Shown in pieces: positions 1 through 8,757 of a DNA stretch of 64,000 bases. Source of the stretch: Gimesia chilikensis (lineage in GTDB: Bacteria > Planctomycetota > Planctomycetia > Planctomycetales > Planctomycetaceae); NCBI RefSeq assembly GCF_008329715.1, contig NZ_VTSR01000002.1, positions 62,001 to 126,000 of the forward strand, read 5' to 3'. Position numbers and translations under genes: made by a program. The stretch's first letter is position 1. Each line of letters starts with the position of its first letter. Under the pieces are notes generated by a model. It saw only the letters and a program-made list of their open reading frames with translations, did not search any database and was not told the origin of the DNA.

Positions 1-541
1 TCTTCAGATACGGTTCCAGGTATTGTTCGATCCCCTGGTTGAATCCTTTTATGTCATCCTGGAAATGAATTGTGATCGGCCAGTTGAGTTCGTCGCACTC
101 AGCGATGACCGCTTCCACGCGTTTGTCATTCAAAGGCAGATGCTCTTTCTGTTCGCCGATCCCCCGGCAGCCCAGCAGGTGGTAAGCCCGAATTCGCTCG
201 ATTACATCGGGCTGACGAATGTCGGTCTGGCAGAATGGAATCAGACGCTCCGGGTACTGGTGAAACGCATGCAGCACGGTTTCGGTGCGCAGCGTCACGC
301 CCCCTTCTCCCGTCTCTAAAGGCAGGATGAACGCCTTATCGGTTCCGGTGTTATCCATATGCTTGATCGTATCTTCAATCGTGCGCCCCTTGTGGTTGAT
401 ATGCAGGTGGCAGTCCAGCTTCTTATATTTCTTCGCCTGTTGAGCCGGATCGGCTCCTTCACTCACAGGCATTAACGCATTGCAGCAGGCCGCGCCTGTT
501 GCATACAGAAAACCACGTCGCGAGAGGGTCGGATTCCACAT
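1..541 (-). CDS. Exported amidohydrolase (amidohydrolase-2 family), 3' end cut by window edge
   Basis: Only the first 180 codons are inside the window; the frame is open to position 1. The protein begins with a Tat-like leader (SRRGFLYATGAACCNALM), so it is probably exported folded. After the leader comes LDCHLHINHKG, whose His-x-His is the usual first metal-binding motif of the amidohydrolase superfamily. Further on, TGTDKAFILPLE and the strand-helix pattern up to PITIHFQDD fit the TIM barrel of the amidohydrolase-2 family (decarboxylase and lactonase relatives). The start ATG at 541 is the only sensible one before the leader. The substrate cannot be told. Family call from motifs is fairly firm; the role is open. 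Confidence 0.8.
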   Translation of the reverse strand, partial: MWNPTLSRRGFLYATGAACCNALMPVSEGADPAQQAKKYKKLDCHLHINHKGRTIEDTIKHMDNTGTDKAFILPLETGEGGVTLRTETVLHAFHQYPERLIPFCQTDIRQPDVIERIRAYHLLGCRGIGEQKEHLPLNDKRVEAVIAECDELNWPITIHFQDDIKGFNQGIEQYLEPYLK

Positions 542-710
542 ATCTACCTCGTTTCATTCAAATTAATGCAGCGCTGGATTAAAATCGTTCCTTTATGAAT
601 CACTTTCAATATATCATAAACAACGTTAAGTTATCACGCATGAATCTGAAATTTCGCCGGTACCTTCACGGGCGAAACACCTGTCAACCGCCTGTTGAAA
701 AGAGTTTGAA

Positions 711-1613
711 ATGACCCTCGCCCGACCGTTGCTCGCCTGCTGTCTCTCCCTTCTGTTCCTCTCTGTCAGCCCGTTACCGGCCGCCGATCAGAGCCCGGAA
801 CGACTCTACGATCCCGGCGTTCCCGAAACCGGCTTCCTCACTCTCGAGACAGACAACTACACCATCCCCATGGACGCCGCCAGTGGCTGGACCATCGAGA
901 AGATGTTTTATAAAGGGTACGAGTTCAGCCTCAATAACGGTCACTATGGAACCGTGTTGCGTCCCAAAGGCGAACAGTGGTGGGGCACCGGCCACAAAGA
1001 AGGGGGCCGCGAGGTCGTTCACAAATTACAGCTGATCGTCGACGGCAAAGAAGTCCCCATCACGAAGACCGGCGAGACGGTCAAAGGCCAGCGAATTGAG
1101 TTCATCAAACATTCCACGATCTGGAAGTTCAAAGTCCGCGCCGAAACCACGATCACCAATTCCGAAGTCTTTGAACGCACACAACTGGAAGCCCTCGCAG
1201 ACTGCGAGCTCGATTTGCTCTATTACTTCATGCACTGCTTCCCGCCGACTTCCACGAAATGGATGGCCCGACTCCCCGATGGTACCATCGAAACCGGCCC
1301 GCTCTCGCACTCGAAGAAAATGGCCGTCAGCCAGGATACTTCCTGGGTCGCCCAGTTCAATCCGGCCGAACAGCTCAGCGTGCTCTGTTACACCCCCCGT
1401 GTCATCACCGGCAACAAAAGCGCCAGCATGATCTGGGACCTCGACCGCTACCACAAATACTACCTCCGCCACAACGACGGCCAGGCCTTCAAACAGGGAG
1501 AAAAGCTCGACTTCACCGTCATCGTCAAAGCCATCCCCCAGGAAACCGGCGACTGGAAAGCCACACAAAAAGCCGCCGCAGAATTGATGAAACAGTTTCC
1601 GGCGGAGAAGTAA
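711..1613 (+). CDS. Secreted protein of unknown function
   Basis: A 300-residue protein with a clear Sec signal peptide (hydrophobic LLACCLSLLFLSV, cleavage probably after PAA near residue 25). The mature part is rich in aromatic residues and beta-strand-like segments (GYEFSLNNGHYGTVLRP, then QWWGTGHKEGG), and has no cofactor motif or catalytic signature I recognise. The pattern resembles exported planctomycete proteins with a single beta-sandwich, like sugar-binding or galactose-mutarotase-like folds, but that is a guess from strand pattern only. AAGAG stands six bases before the ATG. It stands alone, between the divergent amidohydrolase and the convergent leucine-rich-repeat gene. Confidence 0.75.
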   Translation: MTLARPLLACCLSLLFLSVSPLPAADQSPERLYDPGVPETGFLTLETDNYTIPMDAASGWTIEKMFYKGYEFSLNNGHYGTVLRPKGEQWWGTGHKEGGREVVHKLQLIVDGKEVPITKTGETVKGQRIEFIKHSTIWKFKVRAETTITNSEVFERTQLEALADCELDLLYYFMHCFPPTSTKWMARLPDGTIETGPLSHSKKMAVSQDTSWVAQFNPAEQLSVLCYTPRVITGNKSASMIWDLDRYHKYYLRHNDGQAFKQGEKLDFTVIVKAIPQETGDWKATQKAAAELMKQFPAEK

Positions 1614-1650
1614 CGCGATGACGTTGAAGTCCGCTTTCTGTCGCTGACCG

Positions 1651-1672
1651 TTTCGTGCCTTTCGTGGTTCAA
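1651..1672 (+). repeat. Short copy of a TTTCGTG-based intergenic repeat
   Basis: TTTCGTGCC followed by TTTCGTGGT then TCAA. It is a two-unit copy of the nine-base motif found in three units at 3154-3184 and 3828-3859. It lies between the ends of two convergent genes. Confidence 0.7.
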
Positions 1673-1733
1673 TCAAAACACGGCAGGTCTCCCCGTTTTC
1701 GCTTCCTGACACCGTTTCTATCCAAAATGCTCC

Positions 1734-2627
1734 TTAATGATAGTAGATCTCTCGATCCTCCAGCAAAAATTCCGGGGCAAGCTCTTCGATACAATTGCCA
1801 TGAAGATCCATCATGATATCTTTCAACTTTATAATTGAATCTGGTAATGTTGATATCTGATTATTCCGTAAGAGAATCTGATCTATCGATTTCAAATCTC
1901 CTATCGAATCGGGTAAATATTGAATCTGGTTATCCTGTAATTCAAGTTCTTTCAGATTGACAAGATTTCCAATGGTCTCTGGTAATCTGATGAGTTGATT
2001 ACCGTTTGCTTCAAGAATGATGAGCTGTCGTAATTGTCCTATCGAGTCGGGAAGCTGAGTTAATCGATTGTAACTCACATCCAGATCTACTAACTGGCTA
2101 AATACTCCAATCCATTCCGGTATCTCTGTCAGTCTGTTACTGAACAGGGACAGATCCTCGAGGTGTCTCAATGCCATTAGATGTTCTGGTAATGCTTCCA
2201 GGTGATTGCGGCCCAGTGGCAGGGCACGTAGATTGGTCAACAGACTGACGTTATCAGGAACTTCAGTCAGATTATTATCAGCAATACAGAAAACTTCTAA
2301 ATTGGGAAAATCAGCGAACCAGTCGGGGAAGGAAGAGATTCGATTCCCATTTAGATTCAGCTCTTTAAGGTTGGATAATCGATGTAACGAATCTGGGATT
2401 ACTTCTATTTTATTATTATGGAGCCCTAGAATTTGTAACTGATCTAATTTTCCGATCCAGTCTGGAATTTCTCGTATCTTATTGAAGCTAATAGAAAGTT
2501 CACTGAGATGCGTTAATTCAGAGACAGCCTGGGGGATCTCTGTTAGATCTTGGAGAGATAGACTGAGATACCTGGCCCCTGTCGTTTTTGCTTCTTTTAT
2601 ACGTCGATCGACTTCTGATTCTGACAT
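1734..2627 (-). CDS. Leucine-rich-repeat protein, cytoplasmic
   Basis: A 297-residue protein that is almost wholly leucine-rich repeats. After a charged N-terminus (EVDRRIKEAKTTGARYL) there are about twelve repeats; the ten central ones keep an exact 23-residue period of the form LxxLxxLxLxxNxIxxIPdxi, for example LKELELQDNQIQYLPDSIG. There is no signal peptide or membrane segment, so it should be cytoplasmic and act by binding another protein. The N-terminal segment resembles the start of Roco/COR-type bacterial LRR proteins, but no GTPase domain follows. Base composition is odd: 1801-1860 has 17 G+C of 60, against 33 of 60 at 1501-1560 in the previous gene. This points to recent acquisition. 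AAGAG precedes the ATG by about seven bases. Confidence 0.88.
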   Translation of the reverse strand: MSESEVDRRIKEAKTTGARYLSLSLQDLTEIPQAVSELTHLSELSISFNKIREIPDWIGKLDQLQILGLHNNKIEVIPDSLHRLSNLKELNLNGNRISSFPDWFADFPNLEVFCIADNNLTEVPDNVSLLTNLRALPLGRNHLEALPEHLMALRHLEDLSLFSNRLTEIPEWIGVFSQLVDLDVSYNRLTQLPDSIGQLRQLIILEANGNQLIRLPETIGNLVNLKELELQDNQIQYLPDSIGDLKSIDQILLRNNQISTLPDSIIKLKDIMMDLHGNCIEELAPEFLLEDREIYYH

Positions 2628-2695
2628 CGGATTTCTCTTAAATAACAGTTAATTCAATCGTGGGACATCCCCCGTAAATCACTTCAGAAACCAAC

Positions 2696-3109
2696 TCACG
2701 ATTCACAATCCCGCTCGATCCGTTCAAAGTGTTCGTCGATCACATTTAGACTCAACAGCGATTCACGCACCAGCTGTACTGAGGCGAATACCACGCAGCC
2801 GATTCCGACGATGATCAGCCCGCCCACAAACCAGAGCGATTGCGGCCGCCAGAGATTCACGACGCCTCCCAGCAGACTCCCCAGTGAAAACAATCCCACG
2901 CTGACATACAGGCTCGCCAGCGCATCGCGGAACAGCCGCGCCCGCTGCTGCAGGTTGCGTGACAGGATCTGCGCCCCCGCATCGGGGTGATCCAGCAGAT
3001 GGTGAAACTCGGTATGAATCTGACCAAAGCGGGCCGAAGTCGAACCAATCAGCAACGCCACCCCCGGCAACAGGATCAGCGGCGTTAACCAGAATTCAGT
3101 ACTGCTCAT
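2696..3109 (-). CDS. DUF2721-like membrane protein
   Basis: A 137-residue protein with three hydrophobic segments (residues about 7-23, 65-88 and 92-115). Between the first two is a charged helical stretch, LSRNLQQRARLFRDALASLYVS, which is the pattern I associate with DUF2721, a family of small membrane proteins of unknown role. Residue composition and length fit the family. It lies just upstream of the LRR gene on the same strand (68 bases) and downstream of another membrane protein gene. No function can be assigned. Confidence 0.6.
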   Translation of the reverse strand: MSSTEFWLTPLILLPGVALLIGSTSARFGQIHTEFHHLLDHPDAGAQILSRNLQQRARLFRDALASLYVSVGLFSLGSLLGGVVNLWRPQSLWFVGGLIIVGIGCVVFASVQLVRESLLSLNVIDEHFERIERDCES

Positions 3110-3153
3110 GTGTTGTTATCTTTCACTGATCATGTCAGACGCGACACAAAAAC

Positions 3154-3184
3154 CTTTCGTGTATTTTGTGCCTTTCGTGGTTCA
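3154..3184 (+). repeat. Three-unit TTTCGTG intergenic repeat
   Basis: TTTCGTGTA, TTTTGTGCC, TTTCGTGGT and TCA in a row: a nine-base unit repeated three times with one change. Same strand and same order as the copy at 3828-3859. It sits in the gap between two minus-strand membrane-protein genes. Confidence 0.8.
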
Positions 3185-3225
3185 TTCAAATCATACATGA
3201 TTAACGCAATTTGCAATTCACCTGC

Positions 3226-3780
3226 TTACCCTACCTCAACACCGATTTCACGTACAGCACACCAGGCCTGTATCGAGTCCAGCTTCTGTTGTGTCGCTGC
3301 ATTACGGACAAGGTGCAGCGGCAGTTCCGTGGTGTGACCATCCTGTTCATAACAGAGTGTCAAAGTTCGCGACATCGCTGATTCAGAAATCTTCAGCCCG
3401 GTGATCTGTTTCACATCAATCGAACTACTGCCGTTGAGCACCCGCTCCTTTTCAAACGCCACGGGCGGAACAACCAGAATCGCAAACAGGCTGAACAGCG
3501 AGAGCAGCAGCGTACTGCCACCAATCACAAACAGCACAAATCGCAGCACCTTCCAGGCCTCTCCCAGATTGCCGGGTAACGGGATGAAACCCGCGACGAG
3601 CCCCGTGATCAGTAGGCCCACCGCGACCAGTCCAAAGAAAGAACCCAGCAGCCTCAGGCTCATCCAGCAGGTGAGATAAAGCGACACACCCATCGATTTC
3701 ATGAGCTGTACCAGCACAATTCCCAGGCTGAGCTGATCCTCCCTGAGTAACGTGACCTCCGTGTCATCCAAAACTGCCAT
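3226..3780 (-). CDS. Membrane protein of unknown function
   Basis: About 184 residues. Two or three hydrophobic segments (around residues 35-60 and 75-105 of the mature frame) are followed by a soluble C-terminal domain of about 75 residues (SSSIDVKQITGLKISES onward) that looks like a PH-like or bPH-type beta fold (strand pattern, LTLCYEQDGHTTELPL), but this is weak. The longest frame starts at 3786, yet AAGG touches that ATG; the ATG at 3780 has AAGG six bases upstream and is preferred. The gene is framed on both sides by copies of the TTTCGTG repeat. Confidence 0.65.
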   Translation of the reverse strand: MAVLDDTEVTLLREDQLSLGIVLVQLMKSMGVSLYLTCWMSLRLLGSFFGLVAVGLLITGLVAGFIPLPGNLGEAWKVLRFVLFVIGGSTLLLSLFSLFAILVVPPVAFEKERVLNGSSSIDVKQITGLKISESAMSRTLTLCYEQDGHTTELPLHLVRNAATQQKLDSIQAWCAVREIGVEVG

Positions 3781-3827
3781 GTTCATCCTTGCCGCTCATA
3801 GAGATACGATATCGAATAACCACAAAT

Positions 3828-3859
3828 CTTTTCGTGTATTTCGTGCCTTTCGTGGTTCA
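3828..3859 (+). repeat. Three-unit TTTCGTG intergenic repeat
   Basis: TTTCGTGTA, TTTCGTGCC, TTTCGTGGT then TCA, a perfect nine-base frame for the constant TTTCGTG part. Lies between the sulfatase stop and the start of the membrane-protein gene at 3780. Read on the minus strand the unit gives the spurious peptide NHERHEIHE, which is often seen in automatic annotations of such repeats. Confidence 0.82.
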
Positions 3860-3870
3860 TAAAAGACTCG

Positions 3871-5337
3871 TTATTTCCGCTTCGCTTTCCTTTTACCCCC
3901 ACCCGGAATGCCCGGTTTCTGATCCCACGGTTGCGGCGGATTCTTTTCGTACCGCGGGGCAGCATCTTTTTCCGGGAACTGGTCTGCGATCGCCGTCAGC
4001 CGTTTCAGGGCAGCCTGGTCTTCTGGATTATCAGAGTCGATCAGGTTCTTCTCTTCCCACGCATCGCCGCTGATCTTATACAGTTTGACCGGTTTCCCTT
4101 TTGCATTGATCCACAGTTTGTAGTCTTTGTCGCGAATCACACGGTCGTCATAATCCAGTGCGGGCTGGACGCGTCCGTCACTCAGCGCGGCTGGCCCGCC
4201 TCCCATCGAGAGAATCCATTCCCGCGGCCCTGTCTGCGTCTTACCCAGAATCAGCGGTGCGAACGACTTCCCATCCACCACGCGATCCGCCGGCAGTTTG
4301 GCTCCCGCCAGTTCGGCAAACGTGGGCAGGATATCGGTGAAGTCGATCAGGGCGTCCGTCTCCACACCCGCGGGTACTGTACCCAGGCAGTTGACGATGA
4401 ATGGCATCGCCGTCCCGTTCTGTTCGGTCATCTTCGTCTTACCACCCCGCACCATACGACCATTACGTTTGTTGCTCTGGCCGCCGGTACCGTTGTCGGT
4501 GGTAAAGACGATAATCGTATTCTCACGCACCCCGGCAGCGTCCAGGGCAATGAGCAAGCGTCCGACCAGCTTGTTGGTGTAACGCACCATGCCGGCGAAC
4601 ATCCGTTGTTTTCGCTCACTTTGATCCAGGTCGTTGTCGTTTTCGAAGTCCTGTTTATTGTCGGGTGTCGTCGTCAGCGGACTGTGTGTCAGCACCATCG
4701 GATAATAGAGCAGCATCGGCTCATCTTTGTGTTTCTGAATGAAGTCCGCGAGGTAATTACAGAAAATATCGGGGCCGAATTCACCTTGAAAGGTCTTGCT
4801 CCCTTTGCCCTTGATATTCAGATACGGATCCCAGAACCGGTTCGCGCTCGGTGCATTGTCCGTTTCATACCCCGTCCACATGCACCAGTCATCAAAGCCC
4901 GCTTCTTCCATCGCCTCTGGTTCGACACGAAAATCGTCGATCTGCCACTTCCCCACGGCACACGTTTTGTAACCGGCGTCGCGGAGTACATTCGCGAATG
5001 TCGTATTCAAACTCGGATCAAAATGCGCACCCGCGCCCCAGCGGGGGACATCCCAGTGATTCGTCCAGCCATGCCGAAACGGATACTGACCCGTCAGCAG
5101 CGTCACCCGCGTCGGCGTGCACTGCGGCATACACCACGCGTTGTTGAACTTCATTCCGGTCGTCGCCAGCTGATCGATGGCCGGCGTCCAGACTCCCTCA
5201 CCCCCGTAACTGCTGATCCACTCCTTGCCCAGGTCATCCACCAGGATAAACAGGATGTTCGGCTGACGGCGCTCTTCCGCCATCGCGGGCTGAATCAGTA
5301 ACAGTAACGTGGTCAGACACAGCAGGCTGCGATACAT
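3871..5337 (-). CDS. Secreted sulfatase (arylsulfatase family)
   Basis: A type I sulfatase of about 488 residues. Sec signal peptide at the N-terminus (YRSLLCLTTLLLLIQPAMAEE). The metal site begins with ILFILVDDLG, and the formylglycine signature is CTPTRVTLLTG: Cys-x-Pro-x-Arg with the usual L-T-G end, so the Cys should be converted by a formylglycine-generating enzyme (not in this window). VGKWQ and TTDNGTGG fit the later metal and sulfate-binding motifs. The basic C-terminus (GGGKRKAKRK) is unusual. The longest frame starts at 5376, but ATG 5337 has AGAGG at good distance and begins the signal peptide, so it was chosen. Likely removes sulfate from algal polysaccharides; exact substrate unknown. 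Confidence 0.92.
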   Translation of the reverse strand: MYRSLLCLTTLLLLIQPAMAEERRQPNILFILVDDLGKEWISSYGGEGVWTPAIDQLATTGMKFNNAWCMPQCTPTRVTLLTGQYPFRHGWTNHWDVPRWGAGAHFDPSLNTTFANVLRDAGYKTCAVGKWQIDDFRVEPEAMEEAGFDDWCMWTGYETDNAPSANRFWDPYLNIKGKGSKTFQGEFGPDIFCNYLADFIQKHKDEPMLLYYPMVLTHSPLTTTPDNKQDFENDNDLDQSERKQRMFAGMVRYTNKLVGRLLIALDAAGVRENTIIVFTTDNGTGGQSNKRNGRMVRGGKTKMTEQNGTAMPFIVNCLGTVPAGVETDALIDFTDILPTFAELAGAKLPADRVVDGKSFAPLILGKTQTGPREWILSMGGGPAALSDGRVQPALDYDDRVIRDKDYKLWINAKGKPVKLYKISGDAWEEKNLIDSDNPEDQAALKRLTAIADQFPEKDAAPRYEKNPPQPWDQKPGIPGGGKRKAKRK

Positions 5338-5562
5338 GATAAACCTCTCGAGAAGGTAAAGTTGATTAATGATCACTCAACCTTCGATTCTAACTCTACG
5401 CAGACACCAGCTCAACAACAAAGCACAGACCACCTGGAACCGCACATTGCAATCTCTCACCACGCAGGCTACTGTGAAGGGGATGGCGGAGCGTGCTAAT
5501 CACACTTCCGTTCACTCCCGGAGTCCTCTGAACCTCGCGCAACTTCATCGGAAACCAGAACC

Positions 5563-7053
5563 ATGCCACAGCATTCAACCTGTTTCATACTCAGTTCCCT
5601 GCTCTCCCTTTCACTCACGACGATTGCCGTCGCTGAAGACTGGGTGATCGACACACAACAGCAATGGACCGATGCAGCCAACTATCAGACGCACCTGGAA
5701 TTCAAAGACGGCACTGCGATTCCCACTGACAGCAAAGCCACCTTTGTGAGTGAAGTCGAACGCTTTAAAAAGAAACACAAAGCGAAATCGCTGGTCGTCC
5801 AGCAGTCTCCCCTCTGGCAGAACTGGGAACCCGTTGCGAACCTCGGCCCGGTCAACCTGCAGGATGCCCCCGTCTTTCTGCCCATCGGTCCTGATAATTA
5901 CTGGGTCTTCGGGCGTTATGGCGGCGCGAAGAAAAAGCAGGGGTTCCAACCCAAGTCCGCTCAACTCGACGGGTTCGACGTCAAGCTGCAGACCACGCCC
6001 TGGAAACATCAGTTTGATGCACCGGGGGGACTCAGCAAAGGGCTCGGCGGTTACCACGCCTGGCAGAGCCGCGACATGGTCAACTGGGTACACCACGGAC
6101 CCGTCACCGAAGCCTTCTCCCGCTGGGTGACCAGCGCCGAGTACAAAGACGGCAAAGTCTTTATCTATTACGACTACCCCAACGACCAGGACCCGCACGT
6201 CTACATCGACGAAGATCTCACCGACGGTAAACCCGGCAAAGATATGGGCCTGGCCGTCAAGGATCCTTCGCACGGTTCCGACGCCGGCTTCATTCGCGAT
6301 AAGCAGGGACGCTTCCACGTGATCCTCGAAGACTGGAGCCCCATCAACGCCAGCAAACGCTCCTGGGACTCCCCGCTGGCTGCCCACGCGGTCAGTGAGG
6401 ACGGCGTCACAAACTGGAAGTTCCTTGCCCCACCCGTCGACAACCGCACAAAAGACACCGGCAAAATCGCCGAATACAAACACCCGCACTGGCTGCAGCA
6501 CCCCGACTGGAACACAAACATCGGCAAGTACCACGTTCACGAGCCCGAGCAGGAAGCCTACGGCGACTGGGCACCCATCTGCGTCGGCTCACAATACTAC
6601 CTCTTCGGCGACTACGATCCCGCCGGCGGCGGACACATGAGCGTCGCCTGGTTCACCAGTCCCAGTATCGACGGACCTTTCGCCTGGTGCGACAAGATCG
6701 GCGAAGGACACCCCGACCCCGATATCGGCTTTGCCGAAGGTCGCTTCTATCTCTTCACCCAGCAGAAAACCGATTTTACCAGCCCCGGTCCCTGGGTAGA
6801 ACAGGTCCAGGCCCGTGTCGGCGTCGACACCACCAACGACGGCAAACTCGATACCTGGACCGACTGGCAGGAAGTCAAAGAGACCTACGACTACACGCCC
6901 GGCCTCTCCAAACACGTCAAAAAAATACCGGCTCAACTCGACCTGACCAGTTTACCCGCCGGTTATGGCTTCGGCTTTGAGCTGAAACTGAAAGACACGA
7001 CCGCCAACAAGTCAAAACCGATGATTGATAAGGTCACGCTGACCTTTGAATAA
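5563..7053 (+). CDS. Secreted beta-propeller glycoside-hydrolase-like protein
   Basis: A 496-residue protein with a Sec signal peptide (CFILSSLLSLSLTTIAVAED). The body shows repeated short blades with motifs seen in five-bladed propeller hydrolases of the GH43/GH32/GH62 kind: YWVFGRYGG, AWQSRDMVNWVHHGP, SHGSDAGFIRDKQGRFHVI, SVAWFTSPSIDGPF and GHPDPDIGFAEGRFYLF. The phrase x-S-x-D-x-x-x-W followed by H-x-G-P is typical for GH43-like proteins. I cannot pick out the three catalytic acids with confidence, so it may be an enzyme or a binding protein. It follows the divergent sulfatase by about 225 bases, which fits a shared role in breaking down sulfated polysaccharide. Confidence 0.75.
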   Translation: MPQHSTCFILSSLLSLSLTTIAVAEDWVIDTQQQWTDAANYQTHLEFKDGTAIPTDSKATFVSEVERFKKKHKAKSLVVQQSPLWQNWEPVANLGPVNLQDAPVFLPIGPDNYWVFGRYGGAKKKQGFQPKSAQLDGFDVKLQTTPWKHQFDAPGGLSKGLGGYHAWQSRDMVNWVHHGPVTEAFSRWVTSAEYKDGKVFIYYDYPNDQDPHVYIDEDLTDGKPGKDMGLAVKDPSHGSDAGFIRDKQGRFHVILEDWSPINASKRSWDSPLAAHAVSEDGVTNWKFLAPPVDNRTKDTGKIAEYKHPHWLQHPDWNTNIGKYHVHEPEQEAYGDWAPICVGSQYYLFGDYDPAGGGHMSVAWFTSPSIDGPFAWCDKIGEGHPDPDIGFAEGRFYLFTQQKTDFTSPGPWVEQVQARVGVDTTNDGKLDTWTDWQEVKETYDYTPGLSKHVKKIPAQLDLTSLPAGYGFGFELKLKDTTANKSKPMIDKVTLTFE

Positions 7054-7265
7054 CTCGATGGGGCAGCAACCCCTGAAACCGAGTCTTCAGGCGTTCCTGC
7101 TCTCTACTTTTCTAAAAATTCGGACTGGCAGCTTTCTCCTGCCGACAGGTAAAATGGAAAGCATACTCGCCAACGTTTTCCAGAAACGGCCTCGCTGAGA
7201 CAGCAACTGAAAACGCAGTCGCGAAGGATTTCAGGTCAGGAATCACCCATCGGAGTACCTGTGAA

Positions 7266-8588
7266 ATGCGCGTCCCCCGTCTCATTCTGGTTGTCGTATC
7301 TGGTTTGCTCTCAACTCTCTTCATAGCTGGAGCCAGCTGCTTGACAGCAGCGCCCGCGAAAACCCCCGGCAAGGCGGCAACAACCGCTGAAGCAGAAGCC
7401 GTTCTCGACCTGGCCACGTTCCCTTTACCCGCCGATGCCACGACGCAGGGCCCCCGCAGAATGGCAACATTGAGTTACACGGTTCAAAAGCCGCTCAAAG
7501 AAATCTTCGACTTTAATGTCAAAGAACTGACCGGACGGGGATGGAAAGAGGTCGCAGGCAGTCGTCGCGAAGGCCCCTTCGCCGGCGCTGAGTTCACACA
7601 CGGTGATTTTCACCTCAACCTCTCGGTCATGCAGCCTGCCCCCACCAGTCCTGTGAACGTAAACTTCTCACGTTACGGCAATATTCCGCTGAATTCGCTG
7701 CCGGTCCCCAAAGGAGCGAAGCAGGTCTATGCGTTTCCAGCAACCATCATGTACACAACCGAAGCCCCCGTGAAAGAGACGGCAGAACAGTGTCGCGATC
7801 TGATGCTGAAAGCGGGCTGGACCCCCTACGGCAGCGCCAGTACCACGGCCTACTATCGTCAGAACGCGGTGCTGGTGATGGTTAACGTCATGAGTGCACC
7901 GGGCCAGGGAGGCAAAACCGCAATTACTTATACCAGTTCGCTGCTCTCACTCGCTCTGCCGGCTTTTCCGGATGCCATCGATTTCCGTTACACAGATATG
8001 ACCTCCGAGTTGTCCTTCGATACAAATGCCACTCTCCAGGCGGTGACCGATTTTTACCGCAAGGCCCTGGCGACCGAGGGCTGGAAGGCCACAACCGACG
8101 AGCCGGTTGCCATCAGGTGGAAGAAGCTCACCATCTTCCGCAAACCGGGGCAGCAGATGATTACGATCACCACTCACGATTTTGAAGGCCGTACCCGCGT
8201 GCGAATTAAACATCAGACCGCCGCTGAGGTAGCGGAAGAAGAGTTTCTCGCTTACGAAGAAGAGGGACGCAAAGGCACATATCGTAAAGGTGATAAGCCG
8301 GAAGTCGCTGTTCTGACGAAAGACAGTCTCAAAGTGCAGCAGGAAAAACCGTACGCTCTGCGGATGCAGGTCAAATCGGGTTCCGCATTCGCGGTGGGCA
8401 AGGCCGTAGTCGATGCACTGATGGCCGCCGGCTGGAGCGGCACCCTGCCGAAGAAATCCCCGGTCTTTACTACTTGTGCTCTGAAAAAAGGAGAGTCACA
8501 AATCTGGGTGATCGCGACAGAACCGACCAAAGCCGATTCCTGGGTCGCCGTGATTGGAGCCGGCGTCACGCTCAAACCCTCGAAGTAG
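7266..8588 (+). CDS. Secreted protein with four tandem modules, unknown function
   Basis: A 440-residue protein with a Sec signal peptide (LILVVVSGLLSTLFIAGAS, cleavage near residue 28). The mature part appears to be four copies of a module of about 90-100 residues. Each has a helix ending in Gly-Trp: FDFNVKELTGRGWKEV, CRDLMLKAGWTPYG, FYRKALATEGWKAT and VVDALMAAGWSGT, each followed by a pair of beta-strand segments. Sequence identity between copies is low, so this is a structural rather than a recent repeat. No catalytic motif was seen. GGAG lies ten bases before the ATG. The long gaps on both sides suggest a single-gene unit. Confidence 0.72.
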   Translation: MRVPRLILVVVSGLLSTLFIAGASCLTAAPAKTPGKAATTAEAEAVLDLATFPLPADATTQGPRRMATLSYTVQKPLKEIFDFNVKELTGRGWKEVAGSRREGPFAGAEFTHGDFHLNLSVMQPAPTSPVNVNFSRYGNIPLNSLPVPKGAKQVYAFPATIMYTTEAPVKETAEQCRDLMLKAGWTPYGSASTTAYYRQNAVLVMVNVMSAPGQGGKTAITYTSSLLSLALPAFPDAIDFRYTDMTSELSFDTNATLQAVTDFYRKALATEGWKATTDEPVAIRWKKLTIFRKPGQQMITITTHDFEGRTRVRIKHQTAAEVAEEEFLAYEEEGRKGTYRKGDKPEVAVLTKDSLKVQQEKPYALRMQVKSGSAFAVGKAVVDALMAAGWSGTLPKKSPVFTTCALKKGESQIWVIATEPTKADSWVAVIGAGVTLKPSK

Positions 8589-8757
8589 TGACGTCAGAAA
8601 CTTTGCTTTGCAGGATGACTTTCCCTTTTCTCTCAGGAGCCGGGTTAACCATAGCTTCATCTCCTCTTAATTGAATTCCGTCGCGCACTCTCTCTATACT
8701 GAGGAATGCTCTGACGACACAGCAGTCCGCTGACCGTCAGTCCTTCTCTGTCTTCTG

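Noticed and set aside
3783-3965. Minus-strand frame containing NHERHEIHE
   Set aside because: It is a read-through of the TTTCGTG intergenic repeat and the end of the sulfatase gene; no ribosome binding site or coding character.
3931-5301. Long plus-strand frame of 456 codons opposite the sulfatase
   Set aside because: It is the antisense shadow of a clear sulfatase gene; its protein has no recognisable domain and a biased composition.
5611-6540. Minus-strand frame of 309 codons opposite the propeller protein
   Set aside because: Antisense shadow of a gene with signal peptide and domain motifs; nothing recognisable in the shadow.
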